Source: Asanoa ishikariensis (GTDB taxonomy: Bacteria > Actinomycetota > Actinomycetes > Mycobacteriales > Micromonosporaceae). From it: DNA of 64,000 nt. Below the pieces are notes generated by a model that was not told the origin of the DNA, ran no database searches, and saw nothing but the letters and a program-made list of their open reading frames with translations. Shown one piece after another: positions 8,645 to 17,080 of the stretch. The translations under genes were made by a program, and so were the position numbers. Where the stretch lies: contig NZ_FNQB01000005.1 in assembly GCF_900107455.1 (NCBI RefSeq), forward strand, positions 372,001 through 436,000. Direction: 5' to 3'. How positions within the stretch are numbered: the first letter of the stretch is position 1; each line of letters opens with the position of its first letter.

Positions 8645-9384
8645 ATGTCGAGAAGAACGCCCCACTCGCCGGCAATCAACGGCGCCAAGTCCCCTCAGGT
8701 CAAGCCCGTCGACAAGTCAGTAGCGGCGCTGCGCCGGCGCGGCCTCAGCACCAACGCCAAGCTCACCATCGGCTTGCTCACGTCGTGCTCGTCGGTCTGG
8801 TCGGCTTGTTCGTCTATGTCGAAAGCGCCGGTGACAATCCCTCCGGGAGCGCCGACCTGGTCACCGCCGACAGTCACCGATTGTCGGAAGCCAGCGACGG
8901 CAGGGTCACGCTCGTCGAGTTCCTCGACTTCGAGTGCCCATCCTGCGGCCAGGCATTCCCCGCCGTCGAGCAACTACGCGAGGAATACGACGGCCGCATC
9001 ACGTACGTTGTCCGCAACTTCCCGCTGCCCATGCACCGCAACGCCGAGAACGCGGCCAAGGCCGCCGAGGCCGCGGGACTGCAAGGGAAGTTCGAGGAGA
9101 TGTACCTACAGCTGTTCCGGAACCAGCAGTCGTGGGGCGGCGGGCAGGACGACCGTGCGGAGACGTTCGTGGACTACGCGCGACAACTCGGCCTCGACGT
9201 CGAACGGTTCACATCCGACCTTGCCGGGGCCGAGGTCGAGCGGCGTGTCCGAACCGATGTCGCGGCGGGCGAGGCGGCCAGAGTGATTGGCACGCCGACC
9301 TTCTTCCTCAACGGTGAGCGGATCTCGGCTCCGCCCAGCTACCAGGCCCTCAAGGACGCCGTCGACAATGCCTTGGCCGGTTAA
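8645..9384 (+). pseudogene. DsbA/thioredoxin-family protein with a frameshift in its membrane anchor
   Basis: From ATG 8645 the frame gives a basic N-terminus and the start of a membrane helix (NAKLTIGLL), then breaks near 8781. The continuation in another frame, VVLVGLVGLFVYVESAGD, completes the helix, so one base appears lost. The catalytic domain is intact: FLDFECPSCGQAFPAVEQL holds the CxxC site, and GTPTFFLNG holds the cis-proline loop. Intact relatives are membrane-anchored oxidoreductases that introduce or isomerise disulfides outside the cell. The stop overlaps the start of the VKOR gene (TAATGG), and together they would form an oxidation system. The sequence may be a true pseudogene or contain an indel error. 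Confidence 0.85.
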
Positions 9385-10022
9385 TGGCGGTCACCGGGAC
9401 TACGGCGCCCCGGTCCGCGCCGATCGACGACCCGGTCCGGTCACACACCATCGACTGTGTCCTGACGGTGGGAGGCCTGCTCGGCCTCGCGGCGGCTGCC
9501 ACGTTGACGGTCGAGAAAGATGTACCTGCTGGCCGATCCGTCGTACCGGCCGAGCTGCAGCATCAATCCGATCCTGTCGTGCGGCTCGGTGATGACCACC
9601 GCGCAGGCCGAGGCCTTCGGTTTCCCCAACCCGGTGATCGGGATGGTCGCCTTTCCGGTAGTGGTGGCACTCGGACTGGCCGTGCTTACGGGGATCCGGC
9701 TCAACCGCCTTTCTGGCTGGGGCTCCAGGCAGGCGCCGCCTTCGGCGTGGTGTTCGTGCACTGGCTGATCTTCCAGAGCCTCTAGCGCATCGGTGCGCTG
9801 TGTCCGTACTGCATGGTCTTCTGGGTCGTGACGATCGCTATCTTCTGGTACGTCACCCTGCACAACCTGCGGACCGACAATCTGCCATCACCCCGCACGC
9901 TTCTGCCCCTCATCAGCTTCGCCGTTCGTAGCCACACGTTTGTTCTGCTCATGTGGTACCTGACGATCGTGGCGCTGATCGGTGTCCGGTTCTGGTCCTA
10001 CTGGCGGACGTTGCTGACGTGA
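9384..10022 (+). pseudogene. vitamin K epoxide reductase (VKOR) family protein, two frameshifts and one stop
   Basis: VKOR proteins reoxidise DsbA partners using quinone. All expected parts are present but not in one frame. Residues SHTIDCVLTVGGLLGL begin the first helix. An apparent extra base in the AAA run at about 9518-9520 shifts to the frame with PSCSINPILSCGSVM, the loop cysteine pair. An apparent lost base near 9713 returns to the original frame. TAG at 9783-9785 then interrupts FQSL-stop-RIGALCPYCMVF, where tyrosine is usual, just before the active CxxC (CPYC). Its 3' end overlaps the convergent MFS gene by about 74 bases. Two compensating indels plus a stop within 270 bases suggest sequence error or recent decay. 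Confidence 0.85.
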
Positions 10023-11235
10023 CCGGCGAACCAGCGCTGCCCACCATCGTGGGGTGTCGCTGTGCCCAGCGGATGGCGGGCGGCGCCAACAGCCCGGTCA
10101 GCGCGAACATCGCGCCGGCGACGTACCAGCCGGGTGTGCCCCAGGTGATGCAGAGGGCGATCAGCAGAGCGGGTCCGAACGCGTCGGCTAGGCCGGCGCC
10201 GAGGCCGAACACACCCAGATACTGGCCGGTGGCGTGGATCGGGGCCAAGGCGAAGGAGATCTCGAATCCGGCGGCGGCGTGCCAGAGCTCGCCGATCGTG
10301 TGGATGACCGCCGCGACGAGCAGGAGTGTCACGGCCGCCCAGGCGGGCGTGGCTCTGGTGACGGCGATCAGCGAGCAGGAGGCGAGGAAGGCGATTCCGG
10401 AGCGCCGATATGCCCGTCCGCCGGCGGCTGGGGAGTCGATGCCGCGGCTGGCGCGGACCTGGAAGGCGACCACCATGAGGGTCCCGACGAGCATGGTCCC
10501 GGAAACGATCCACGCCGGTGCGGTCGTCGCCGTCACCACCCACAGCGGGATGAGGACGGTGAGCACCTTGAACTGGATCGCCATGACGCCGTCGATCGCG
10601 GTCAGCACCAGGTAGGGCCAGTCGCTGAGGGCCAGCCAGCGCGGGCCGGGAACGGTCGGCTCCGGAGCGACCGCGGGCAGGGCGACCAGGATGACGGCGG
10701 AGATGACGAACGCGATCGCGTTGCCCAGAACCATGAGGTGGTACGCGGTCAGCGTGCCGACCTGGACGGCCCAACCGGCGCCCAGGGCGCCGAGCGAGAT
10801 ACCGACGTTGGTCACGCTGCGCAGGTAGGCGCGGAACTCCTGCGGTCGGTCGCCGCCGTAGTGGCGGATGAGTGGGCTGCGGGCGGCCAGGCCGGCCGCT
10901 TTCGCGCCGGCAGCGGCGCAGACCGCGACGACGAACGGCCAGAATTCGTGTACGAGCACGAACGCGGCGGTGGCGAGGGCCTGGACGGCGAGGGTGACGG
11001 CGTACACGCCGCGGGCGCCGTGCCGGTCGGCGAGGTGCCCGGCGCCGATCCCGACGGCCAGCGCCAGGGAGCCAGCGATCGCGAGTCCGGCACCCACCTG
11101 GGTCGCGGGCAGATGCAGTGCCTGGGTGAAGTAGAGGACTCCGGCGGTCAGGTAAAGGCCGCTGCCGACGGTGTAGACGAAGTTGGACGCGGCGAGCAGG
11201 CGCTCGGGCCCGCTTTCAGGCAGCAGTCGCGGCAT
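9949..11235 (-). CDS. major facilitator superfamily transporter at the end of the nik-like operon
   Basis: The 428-residue protein starts at ATG 11235 and has 12 hydrophobic segments in two halves. The loop motif GAGHLADRHGARGV between helices 2 and 3 matches the MFS signature. It overlaps the upstream ABC ATPase gene by 20 bases and so is the last gene of the minus-strand operon that begins at nikA. The last 25 or so residues are read across the VKOR gene and may not be conserved. In opine-metallophore systems an MFS exporter accompanies an ABC importer of this type; no metallophore synthesis gene is seen here, so that role is only a possibility. Substrate unknown. Confidence 0.85.
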   Translation of the reverse strand: MPRLLPESGPERLLAASNFVYTVGSGLYLTAGVLYFTQALHLPATQVGAGLAIAGSLALAVGIGAGHLADRHGARGVYAVTLAVQALATAAFVLVHEFWPFVVAVCAAAGAKAAGLAARSPLIRHYGGDRPQEFRAYLRSVTNVGISLGALGAGWAVQVGTLTAYHLMVLGNAIAFVISAVILVALPAVAPEPTVPGPRWLALSDWPYLVLTAIDGVMAIQFKVLTVLIPLWVVTATTAPAWIVSGTMLVGTLMVVAFQVRASRGIDSPAAGGRAYRRSGIAFLASCSLIAVTRATPAWAAVTLLLVAAVIHTIGELWHAAAGFEISFALAPIHATGQYLGVFGLGAGLADAFGPALLIALCITWGTPGWYVAGAMFALTGLLAPPAIRWAQRHPTMVGSAGSPVTSATSASRTRTGHRSAPRSSGTT

Positions 11236-11899
11236 GGCGGCGTTCCTGGGTCTGTAGATCCACGACGCGGTCGGCCCATCGGGTGAGCAGCGCGTGGTCG
11301 TGGCTGACGACGAGGATGCCCGCACCGGTCTCGCGTTGGTAGTCGGTGAGGACCCCGGCGACGTGGGCCTGGGTCGAGGCGTCGAGCATCGCTGTCGCCT
11401 CGTCGCAGAGCAGGTAGCTCGGGCGGTGGGCGAGCGCGCGGGCCAGGCAGGCGCGTTGGAGCTGGCCGTCGCTGACCGCGTGCGGGCGACGGATGAGCAG
11501 GTCGGCAGTCAGCCCGACCAGGTCGGCCAACTCGGTGACCCGCTCGCGGACCGCCGCGTCCGGATGGCCGGTGGCGCGCAGCGGCTCGGAGATGATGTCG
11601 TCGAGCCGCAGCCGTGGGTCGGTGGCCTCGCGGGGGCTCTGGAACAGCACGCCGATCCGTGTCCGCAGCGCTGCGGGCACCCGGTGCCGGGCACCGGCGA
11701 CCCAAGTGCCGTCGATGCTGACATGCCCGGCGTCAGCGCCCTGCACCAGGGCGAGCACCCGCACCAGCGTGGATTTCCCGCCGCCGGACGGCCCGCGCAG
11801 TCCGACCGTCTCCCCGGATCCGATGTGGAGAGACACTCGGTCGAGCACCCGCTGTCGGCTGTAGGAGACGGTGACGTCGTGTGCCGCGAGCGAGGTCAC
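11216..11899 (-). CDS. nickel/peptide ABC transporter ATP-binding protein (NikE-like)
   Basis: GTG 11899 overlaps the stop of the upstream ATPase gene (GTGA). The 227-residue protein shows Walker A GPSGGGKST, a Q-loop in LFQSPREATDPRLRLDD, the signature as VSDGQLQRA (the usual LSGGQ is altered to VSDGQ) and Walker B SYLLCDEATAMLD (the usual DEPT reads DEAT). It pairs with the NikD-like ATPase to drive the two permeases. Length fits NikE rather than the longer DppF/OppF, which carry a C-terminal extension. The Nur-like site ahead of the operon favours nickel as the substrate. Confidence 0.87.
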   Translation of the reverse strand: MTSLAAHDVTVSYSRQRVLDRVSLHIGSGETVGLRGPSGGGKSTLVRVLALVQGADAGHVSIDGTWVAGARHRVPAALRTRIGVLFQSPREATDPRLRLDDIISEPLRATGHPDAAVRERVTELADLVGLTADLLIRRPHAVSDGQLQRACLARALAHRPSYLLCDEATAMLDASTQAHVAGVLTDYQRETGAGILVVSHDHALLTRWADRVVDLQTQERRHAATAA

Positions 11900-12816
11900 G
11901 CCGCGACCTCCTGTTCCACGAGCGGATGGTGGCACCGGGCTGTGCCGGAAAGGTCCGGCATGGTCGCGCAGGCGTCGGTCGCGCGGGTGCAACGCGGCGC
12001 GAAGGCGCAGCCCGCCGGGAGCGCGGTGAGCATGGGCGGATGCCCGGGTACGGCGCGGAAGGCGCGGTCGGGCAGGGCGTCGAGCAGACCGGCGGTGTAC
12101 GGGTGTGCGGGCGCGGCGAACAACGCGTCAGCGGGTTGCTCCTCGACGATCCGGCTGGCGTACATGACGGCCACCCGGTCGGCGACCCGTTGCGCGGCGG
12201 TGAGGTCGTGGGTGATCAGGATGACGGTGTTGCCGGTGTCGCAGCGTCGGCGCAGCAGGTCGAGAGTGTGATCGACCAGCGGCCGGTCCAGGCCGGTGGT
12301 GGGTTCGTCGGCGATCAGCAGGGACGGGTCCGGCGCCAGCGCGAGCGCGGTGCACAGCCGTTGTGCCATGCCTCCGGACAACTCGTGTGGATAGCGGTCG
12401 AGATCCGCTGGGTCGAACCCGACGGCGGCGGCAATACCGTCGGCGTCTGACCGCGGGCGGCCGTGCGCCCGAAGGGTCTCCTCGAGCAGTCGCCGTCCGG
12501 TGCGCACGGGGTTGAGCGCGGTGGCCGGGCTCTGCGGCACGAGCCCCACTCGCCGGCCCCGCACACCGGAAACGCGGCCAGTCAGCAGCTCGGTGTTCCC
12601 GTCGAGAACGGCGCGCCCGGAGACGGTGGCGTTGCGGGGCAGCAGGCCGAGCAGCGTGTGCGCGAGCACCGACTTGCCGCAACCGGACTCGCCGACGACG
12701 GCGAGCAACTCTCCAGGTTGGACGGTCAGGGACAGGTCGGTGACGGCGTGTACGACGGCGCCGCGCAGCCGGAACCGGACGGTGAGCCCGTCGGTCGAAA
12801 GGCGTGGCGTGGTCAC
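11896..12816 (-). CDS. nickel/peptide ABC transporter ATP-binding protein (NikD/DppD-like)
   Basis: Starts at GTG 12816 inside the 3' end of the permease gene. The 306-residue ATPase has Walker A GESGCGKS, signature LSGGMAQRL, Walker B SLLIADEPTTGLD and the C-terminal oligopeptide-transporter extension with the cysteine cluster around GCAFAPRCTRATDAC, which is usual in DppD/OppD proteins and in some cases binds an iron-sulfur cluster. It overlaps both neighbours by 4 bases, so the operon is tightly coupled. It hydrolyses ATP for import by the adjacent permeases. Confidence 0.9.
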   Translation of the reverse strand: MTTPRLSTDGLTVRFRLRGAVVHAVTDLSLTVQPGELLAVVGESGCGKSVLAHTLLGLLPRNATVSGRAVLDGNTELLTGRVSGVRGRRVGLVPQSPATALNPVRTGRRLLEETLRAHGRPRSDADGIAAAVGFDPADLDRYPHELSGGMAQRLCTALALAPDPSLLIADEPTTGLDRPLVDHTLDLLRRRCDTGNTVILITHDLTAAQRVADRVAVMYASRIVEEQPADALFAAPAHPYTAGLLDALPDRAFRAVPGHPPMLTALPAGCAFAPRCTRATDACATMPDLSGTARCHHPLVEQEVAA

Positions 12817-13676
12817 AGTTGCAGCTCCGCTCGTACCCGTGGATCGAGGTATTCGCGCCACCGCACGGCCAGGGCGGCGATGGCGAGGGTGACCACGACG
12901 ATGACCGCCCCCGGGGCGATGCTGGCCCACCAGGCGCCGGTCAGCAGCGAGCCCTGACCGTCGTTGATCATGTTGCCGAGCGAGGCCAGGTGTGGCGGCA
13001 GGCCCAGGCCGAGGAAGGACAGTGCGGTCTCGTGCCAGACGGCGTGCGGGATCATCAGCGTGGTCGCCAGGGCCAGGCGCGGCAGTACGTGCGGCAGCAG
13101 GTGGCGGGTGAGGATGCGACGGCGCCCGGCTCCGCCGCTGATCGCGGCGTCGATGAACGGCCGGTTGCGCAGGCTCAGCAGCTCGGAGCGGACGATCCGG
13201 GCGGTGGACAACCAGTGCGTGACCCCGATCGAGGCGATGACGGCGCCGAGACTAGGGCGCAGCATCGCCACGATGAAGATGCCGAGCAGCAGGTGCGGCA
13301 GGGCCGCGACGGTGTCGACGACGCGCATGAGCAGCCGGTCGACCGGACCACCCAGCGTGCCGGCGATGCCGCCGACGATCCCGCCGATCACGGTGGCGAC
13401 CAAGGCGGCGACCGCGCCGACCAGCAGGGAGACCCGCAGGCCGTACAGAGCCCGCAGGGAGACGTCGCGCCCGAGGTCGTCGGTGCCGGCCGGGTGGGCC
13501 CACGACGGTGGCAGGCGGGTCTGGTCGAGGGCGACGGCGCTCTGGTCGAGGGGCCAGAGCGCCGGCGCCAACAGGCAGGCGAGGATCGCGACCGCCAGCA
13601 CGGAGGCGGCTACCAAAGTGCCCGTCTGGCCTGGCCGCAGGCGGAGAACGCGACGGCGCGGAAGGGCGTCAAGCAT
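12813..13676 (-). CDS. nickel/peptide ABC transporter permease (NikC/DppC-like)
   Basis: Starts at ATG 13676, overlapping the upstream permease gene by 8 bases. The 287-residue protein has an N-terminal helix, a periplasm-facing HPAGTDDLGRDVSLRALYG motif typical of DppC-type permeases, about five more helices and the ATPase-contact loop AAISGGAGRRRILTRHLLP (the EAA-like motif). It forms the translocation channel together with the NikB-like protein. Confidence 0.9.
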   Translation of the reverse strand: MLDALPRRRVLRLRPGQTGTLVAASVLAVAILACLLAPALWPLDQSAVALDQTRLPPSWAHPAGTDDLGRDVSLRALYGLRVSLLVGAVAALVATVIGGIVGGIAGTLGGPVDRLLMRVVDTVAALPHLLLGIFIVAMLRPSLGAVIASIGVTHWLSTARIVRSELLSLRNRPFIDAAISGGAGRRRILTRHLLPHVLPRLALATTLMIPHAVWHETALSFLGLGLPPHLASLGNMINDGQGSLLTGAWWASIAPGAVIVVVTLAIAALAVRWREYLDPRVRAELQL

Positions 13677-14655
13677 CGAGACGGATCCTCGGGTCGGCGG
13701 CGGCATAGGCGAGGTCCGTCGCGAGGTTGGCGGTCAGGACGGCGGCCGTGGTGAGCAGGGTGATCGCGGCCAGCAGCGGGAAGTCGCTGCCGAGCGCGGC
13801 CTGGACGGTGACGCCGCCGAGCCCGGGCAGGGAGAACACGGTCTCGACGAGGATCGCGCCGCCGACGAGCTCCGGCAGGTGCGTGCCGATCAGCGTGAGG
13901 AACGGCAGCAGCGCGGTGCGCAGCGCATGTCCGAATAGGATGGTGCGACCGGGTAGGCCGCGGGCGCGGGCGGCGAGGACGTGGTCGTCGCGGAGGCTGT
14001 CGGCGACGCCGTCGCGGACGAACAGCACGAACCACGGCGCCTGCGAGATGGCCAGCACCAAGACGGGCAGCACCAGGTGGTGGGCCACGTCGCCGAAGCC
14101 GGTGCCGCTCGCGGTGACATCGGTCAGACCGCCTGCTGGCAGCCAGCCCAGCGCGAGGGCGAACACGGCTATCGAGGCCAGGCCGATCCAGAACACGGGC
14201 ATGGCTTCGACGGCGTACGCCGCGGCACGCAGCGTCCGGTCGAAGATCCCGTTGCGGCGGTACGCGGCCAGCGCACCGAGCAGCAGACTGGCCAGCAGGA
14301 CGATGGCCAGGGCGAGGGAGACGACCAGCAGCGTCCACCCGGCCCGGGCGGCGATCACTGACGCGACCGGCTCGTGCCGGCTGGTCGACCAGCCCAGGTC
14401 GCCGCGCAGCAGGTTGCCGATCCACCGCAAGTACTGCACGGGCAGCGGGTCGTCGACACCCCAGTTGGCGCGGATCTGCGCCAGCACCTCCGGGTTGGCG
14501 GTGAACGCGGCCGAGCCCGCGTACTGCTTCGCGGGATCGATCGGGGATGCGGCGCCCAGAGCGAACATGCCGATGCTGGTGAGCACCAGGATCGGGACGG
14601 CGACGAGCAGCCGGCGCCGGACGACCCGTCCGGCGCCGGCGAAGCGACGACTCAC
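13669..14655 (-). CDS. nickel/peptide ABC transporter permease (NikB/DppB-like)
   Basis: The 328-residue protein has six hydrophobic helices, the large external loop after helix 1 (PIDPAKQY, DPLPVQYLRWIGNLLRGDLG) and the conserved cytoplasmic loop AARARGLPGRTILFGHALR that docks the ATPase. It overlaps the 3' end of the solute-binding gene (ATGA) and the start of the next permease gene. The family moves oligopeptides, nickel or nickel-chelates; context favours nickel. Confidence 0.9.
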   Translation of the reverse strand: MSRRFAGAGRVVRRRLLVAVPILVLTSIGMFALGAASPIDPAKQYAGSAAFTANPEVLAQIRANWGVDDPLPVQYLRWIGNLLRGDLGWSTSRHEPVASVIAARAGWTLLVVSLALAIVLLASLLLGALAAYRRNGIFDRTLRAAAYAVEAMPVFWIGLASIAVFALALGWLPAGGLTDVTASGTGFGDVAHHLVLPVLVLAISQAPWFVLFVRDGVADSLRDDHVLAARARGLPGRTILFGHALRTALLPFLTLIGTHLPELVGGAILVETVFSLPGLGGVTVQAALGSDFPLLAAITLLTTAAVLTANLATDLAYAAADPRIRLDA

Positions 14656-16235
14656 TTACGCTTCCAGGTGTTGATGTTCCACCAGATGCTGTTGGCGACG
14701 TCGTGCTCGTGCGCCTCGACCCGCGGCTGGACGCCGTTCACGGCGTCCTTCACGACGTACGTGTGCTTCAGGTAGGCCAGGAACAACCAGGGCAGGTCGG
14801 TAGCGAGCTGCTTCTGGAACGAGCTGTACGCGGCCTTGCGGGCGGCCGGGTCGGCGAGGTCCCGCCCGTCCTGCAACGCCTTGTCGACGACCGGGGACTT
14901 GTAGTGGCCGGGATTGAAGTAGCCCTGCCCGGCGAACTGGGAGCTGAACAGCTTGTAGGAGGTGAAGTCCGGGTCGTACGGCGTGCCGAACCCCATCAGC
15001 AGGGCGTCCTGGCTGATCCGGGTGTCGATCGCGTCCCAGGTCAGGCCTTCGGGCTTGATCTCGATGCCGACCTTCTTCGCGTCGGCGGTGACCGCGAGCG
15101 CGAGCTCCTTGCGCAGGCTGTCGGTGGCCGGGTACATCAGGGTGAACGCGGCCCGCTGGCCACCCTTGGCCCGGATCCCGTCGCCACCGGCGGCCCAGCC
15201 ACCGGCGTCAAGCGCGGCAGTTGCCGCAACCGCATCCGCTGCGGGCCGGCCCGCGGCGGCGGGCTCGGCGAACTCCGAGGTCGGCGGCACCGGCCCGTAC
15301 GCCGGCTCACCGGCACCCCCGAGGACGCCTCCGATCATCGCGGTGCGGTCGACGGCGGCGTTGAGCGCCTTGCGGACCGCCAGGTCGCCGGTCACAGGAT
15401 TGCCCATCGGCAGCATCACGCCGCGGTAGTCGGCGCTGTCGACCCGGTGCACCTGATAACCGCCCACGGAGTCGAACCCGGCGGCCAGCTTCGGCGCGAG
15501 CTCGGCAGCGTCGAACTCACCGGCGCGCATCCGCTGCGCGCGGACGTTGTCGTCGGCGACGAACGCGACGACCACCTTCGCGTTGGCGGGCTTGCCGCCG
15601 AAGTACGTGTCGTTGGCCGCGAGGACGAGCTTGTCGCCGGGCGTCCAGGACTCGACCTTGTACGGGCCGGTGCCGATCGGCTTGCGGTTGAAGTCGGCCT
15701 GGTTGACGTCCGTGCCCTGCAGGGCCGCCGCCGGGACGATGCCGAGCGCGAGCCGCTGGAGGAACGGCGCGTACGCGTACTTGAGCGTGAACACGACCGT
15801 CTTCGGGTCCGGCGCGGTGACCGAGGCGAGCATCTCCAGGTCAGAGCGGATCACCGAATCGACCTTCGGATCCAGGATCGCCTGGTACGTGAACACGACG
15901 TCCGCGGAGGTCAGCGGGCTGCCGTCGTGGAACGCGATCCCATCGCGCAGCGTCGCGGTGACGGTCTTCCCGTCGGGCGACACGGTCGGCAGCGCGGCGG
16001 CCAGGCCGGGCACGAGGGCGTTGCCGGCGTCGCGGGCGACGAGCCCGTCGAAGATCAGCGAGGCGCCGTCGACGCCGTAGTTGAGCACGGGGTTCAGGGT
16101 GTCCGGCTCGCCGGCGGTGGCGACGACGAACGTCCTGTCGGCGGAGGCGGCGGCGCCGCTGGTGGTCGGGCTCGTCGAGCATGCGGCGAGCGCGAGGGCG
16201 CAGGCGACGAGGACGGCGGGGACACGGCGGATCAC
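14652..16235 (-). CDS. nickel/peptide ABC transporter substrate-binding lipoprotein (NikA-like)
   Basis: GTG 16235 gives a 527-residue lipoprotein with the signal ending ALALAACST. It belongs to solute-binding family 5: the early GEPDTLNPVLNYGVDGASLIFDGL block, the signature region GKTVTATLRDGIAFHDGSPL-type stretch near residue 90 and IGTGPYKVESW near 175 are all present. The protein sits on the outer face of the membrane and hands its ligand to the NikBC-like permeases. A 17-base site matching the Nur operator pattern (16288-16304) lies 53 bases upstream, which supports nickel or a nickel chelate rather than peptides. It heads a six-gene minus-strand operon. Confidence 0.9.
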   Translation of the reverse strand: MIRRVPAVLVACALALAACSTSPTTSGAAASADRTFVVATAGEPDTLNPVLNYGVDGASLIFDGLVARDAGNALVPGLAAALPTVSPDGKTVTATLRDGIAFHDGSPLTSADVVFTYQAILDPKVDSVIRSDLEMLASVTAPDPKTVVFTLKYAYAPFLQRLALGIVPAAALQGTDVNQADFNRKPIGTGPYKVESWTPGDKLVLAANDTYFGGKPANAKVVVAFVADDNVRAQRMRAGEFDAAELAPKLAAGFDSVGGYQVHRVDSADYRGVMLPMGNPVTGDLAVRKALNAAVDRTAMIGGVLGGAGEPAYGPVPPTSEFAEPAAAGRPAADAVAATAALDAGGWAAGGDGIRAKGGQRAAFTLMYPATDSLRKELALAVTADAKKVGIEIKPEGLTWDAIDTRISQDALLMGFGTPYDPDFTSYKLFSSQFAGQGYFNPGHYKSPVVDKALQDGRDLADPAARKAAYSSFQKQLATDLPWLFLAYLKHTYVVKDAVNGVQPRVEAHEHDVANSIWWNINTWKRK

Positions 16236-16287
16236 AGGGCACTCCGGGGTTCGAGGGGCGTGCGGTGCTCCTGCATCATCATGGTTG

Positions 16288-16304
16288 TTGCAAAGTCTTG
16301 GCAA
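16288..16304. promoter_or_regulatory. Nur-like nickel operator between nikA-like and GNAT genes
   Basis: TTGCAA-AGTCT-TGGCAA matches the known actinobacterial Nur operator pattern tTGCaa-N5-ttGCAA with a single mismatch. On the plus strand its first half also serves as a -35-like hexamer 17 bases before GATAGT at 16311. It can therefore control both divergent units. No nur gene is in this window. Confidence 0.65.
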
Positions 16305-16438
16305 TAACGGGATAGTGAACGTCGTGGAACGACCCGATCGGCCGGCGTGCCGCTCACGCCGATCGCCTGCTCAGGGGACCTGCAAGGTTGGGTCGCTCCA
16401 CGTCGACTGCCCGGCCGTCGGACTCCGCGGCCGGGTTG

Positions 16439-16481
16439 GGCGGCGCCCACCGCGATGGTCCTCAACCTTGTGGGCGCCGCC
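16439..16481 (+). terminator. hairpin with T-run in the leader of the GNAT gene
   Basis: A 12-base-pair perfect stem, GGCGGCGCCCAC against GTGGGCGCCGCC, with a 19-base loop, followed directly by ATTTTT. This is a textbook intrinsic terminator, placed 19 bases before the GNAT start codon and downstream of the Nur-like promoter. It suggests transcription attenuation of the GNAT gene. The leader between 16317 and 16438 can form further stems, for example CGGCGTG with CACGCCG. Confidence 0.65.
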
Positions 16482-16499
16482 ATTTTTCTGGCGGGCGTC

Positions 16500-17066
16500 A
16501 TGACCAGCCGTTCGGCAGCGATCGAGACAGTGCCGGCGGAACGGTTCCTCGGCATGGCCGAAGACCTGACGCCGGTGTACGCCGCAGCGTTCTCCCGACC
16601 GCCGTGGAACGAGCGCAGCGACGCGTTCGCCGCCTTCAGCGCCCGTTTGCCGAACGAGGCGAGCCGCCCGGGCTTCACCGCCGCGGTGACGCGGAGCCTG
16701 TCCGGTGCGCTGACCGGTTTCGCCTACGGCTACCCGACGCCGACACCGTTCCCGACCGGCCGGTCCTATAACAAGGCCAGCGCCGCGCTCGGCGCCGGAG
16801 CAACCGAGCTGTGCGGGCGTTTCGAAGTCCTCGAGCTCGCCGTGCGCCCGGAGGCCGAAGGCGTCGGGAACGGCCGGACCTTGCTCGACTCGATCGTCGG
16901 CGGACGCTCGGCCTGGCTGCTGACCTCCGCGAACGCGACCCGCGCTGTCGGCTTCTACCGGCGCCGCGGCTGGCGCCCTCTCGGGCAGGCCGACGGCGCG
17001 ATCGTCTTCGCGAGCCCTCCGCGCAGCCCAGCCACGTCACGCCACCACAGCAAGGCCCGATCCTGA
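16500..17066 (+). CDS. GNAT-family N-acetyltransferase
   Basis: The start ATG 16500 overlaps the end of an upstream leader frame (ATGA). The 188-residue protein has a GNAT fold: ELCGRFEVLELAVRPEAEGVGNGRTLLDSIV is the beta4 and acetyl-CoA loop region (the usual RxxGxG is changed to AEGVGNG), and SANATRAVGFYRRRGWRPLG is the classical C-terminal motif. Substrate unknown. An upstream ATG at 16455 would lie inside the terminator loop and adds a hydrophobic stretch; I consider it unlikely. It is divergent from the nik-like operon and shares its Nur-like operator region. Confidence 0.8.
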   Translation: MTSRSAAIETVPAERFLGMAEDLTPVYAAAFSRPPWNERSDAFAAFSARLPNEASRPGFTAAVTRSLSGALTGFAYGYPTPTPFPTGRSYNKASAALGAGATELCGRFEVLELAVRPEAEGVGNGRTLLDSIVGGRSAWLLTSANATRAVGFYRRRGWRPLGQADGAIVFASPPRSPATSRHHSKARS

Positions 17067-17080
17067 GTCTCGACGCCCCG

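Noticed and set aside
10665-10690. GGAACG followed by CGACCG, like the ECF promoter motif
   Set aside because: The spacer is 14 rather than 16 bases and it lies inside the MFS gene, pointing away from its transcription.
12804-14674. Several long plus-strand open frames opposite the Nik-like permease genes
   Set aside because: They are antisense to well-conserved membrane proteins, and their products are low-complexity Arg/Gly-rich sequence typical of high-GC shadows.
14703-16307. 534-codon plus-strand frame opposite nikA
   Set aside because: The minus-strand lipoprotein has family motifs throughout; the plus frame has none.
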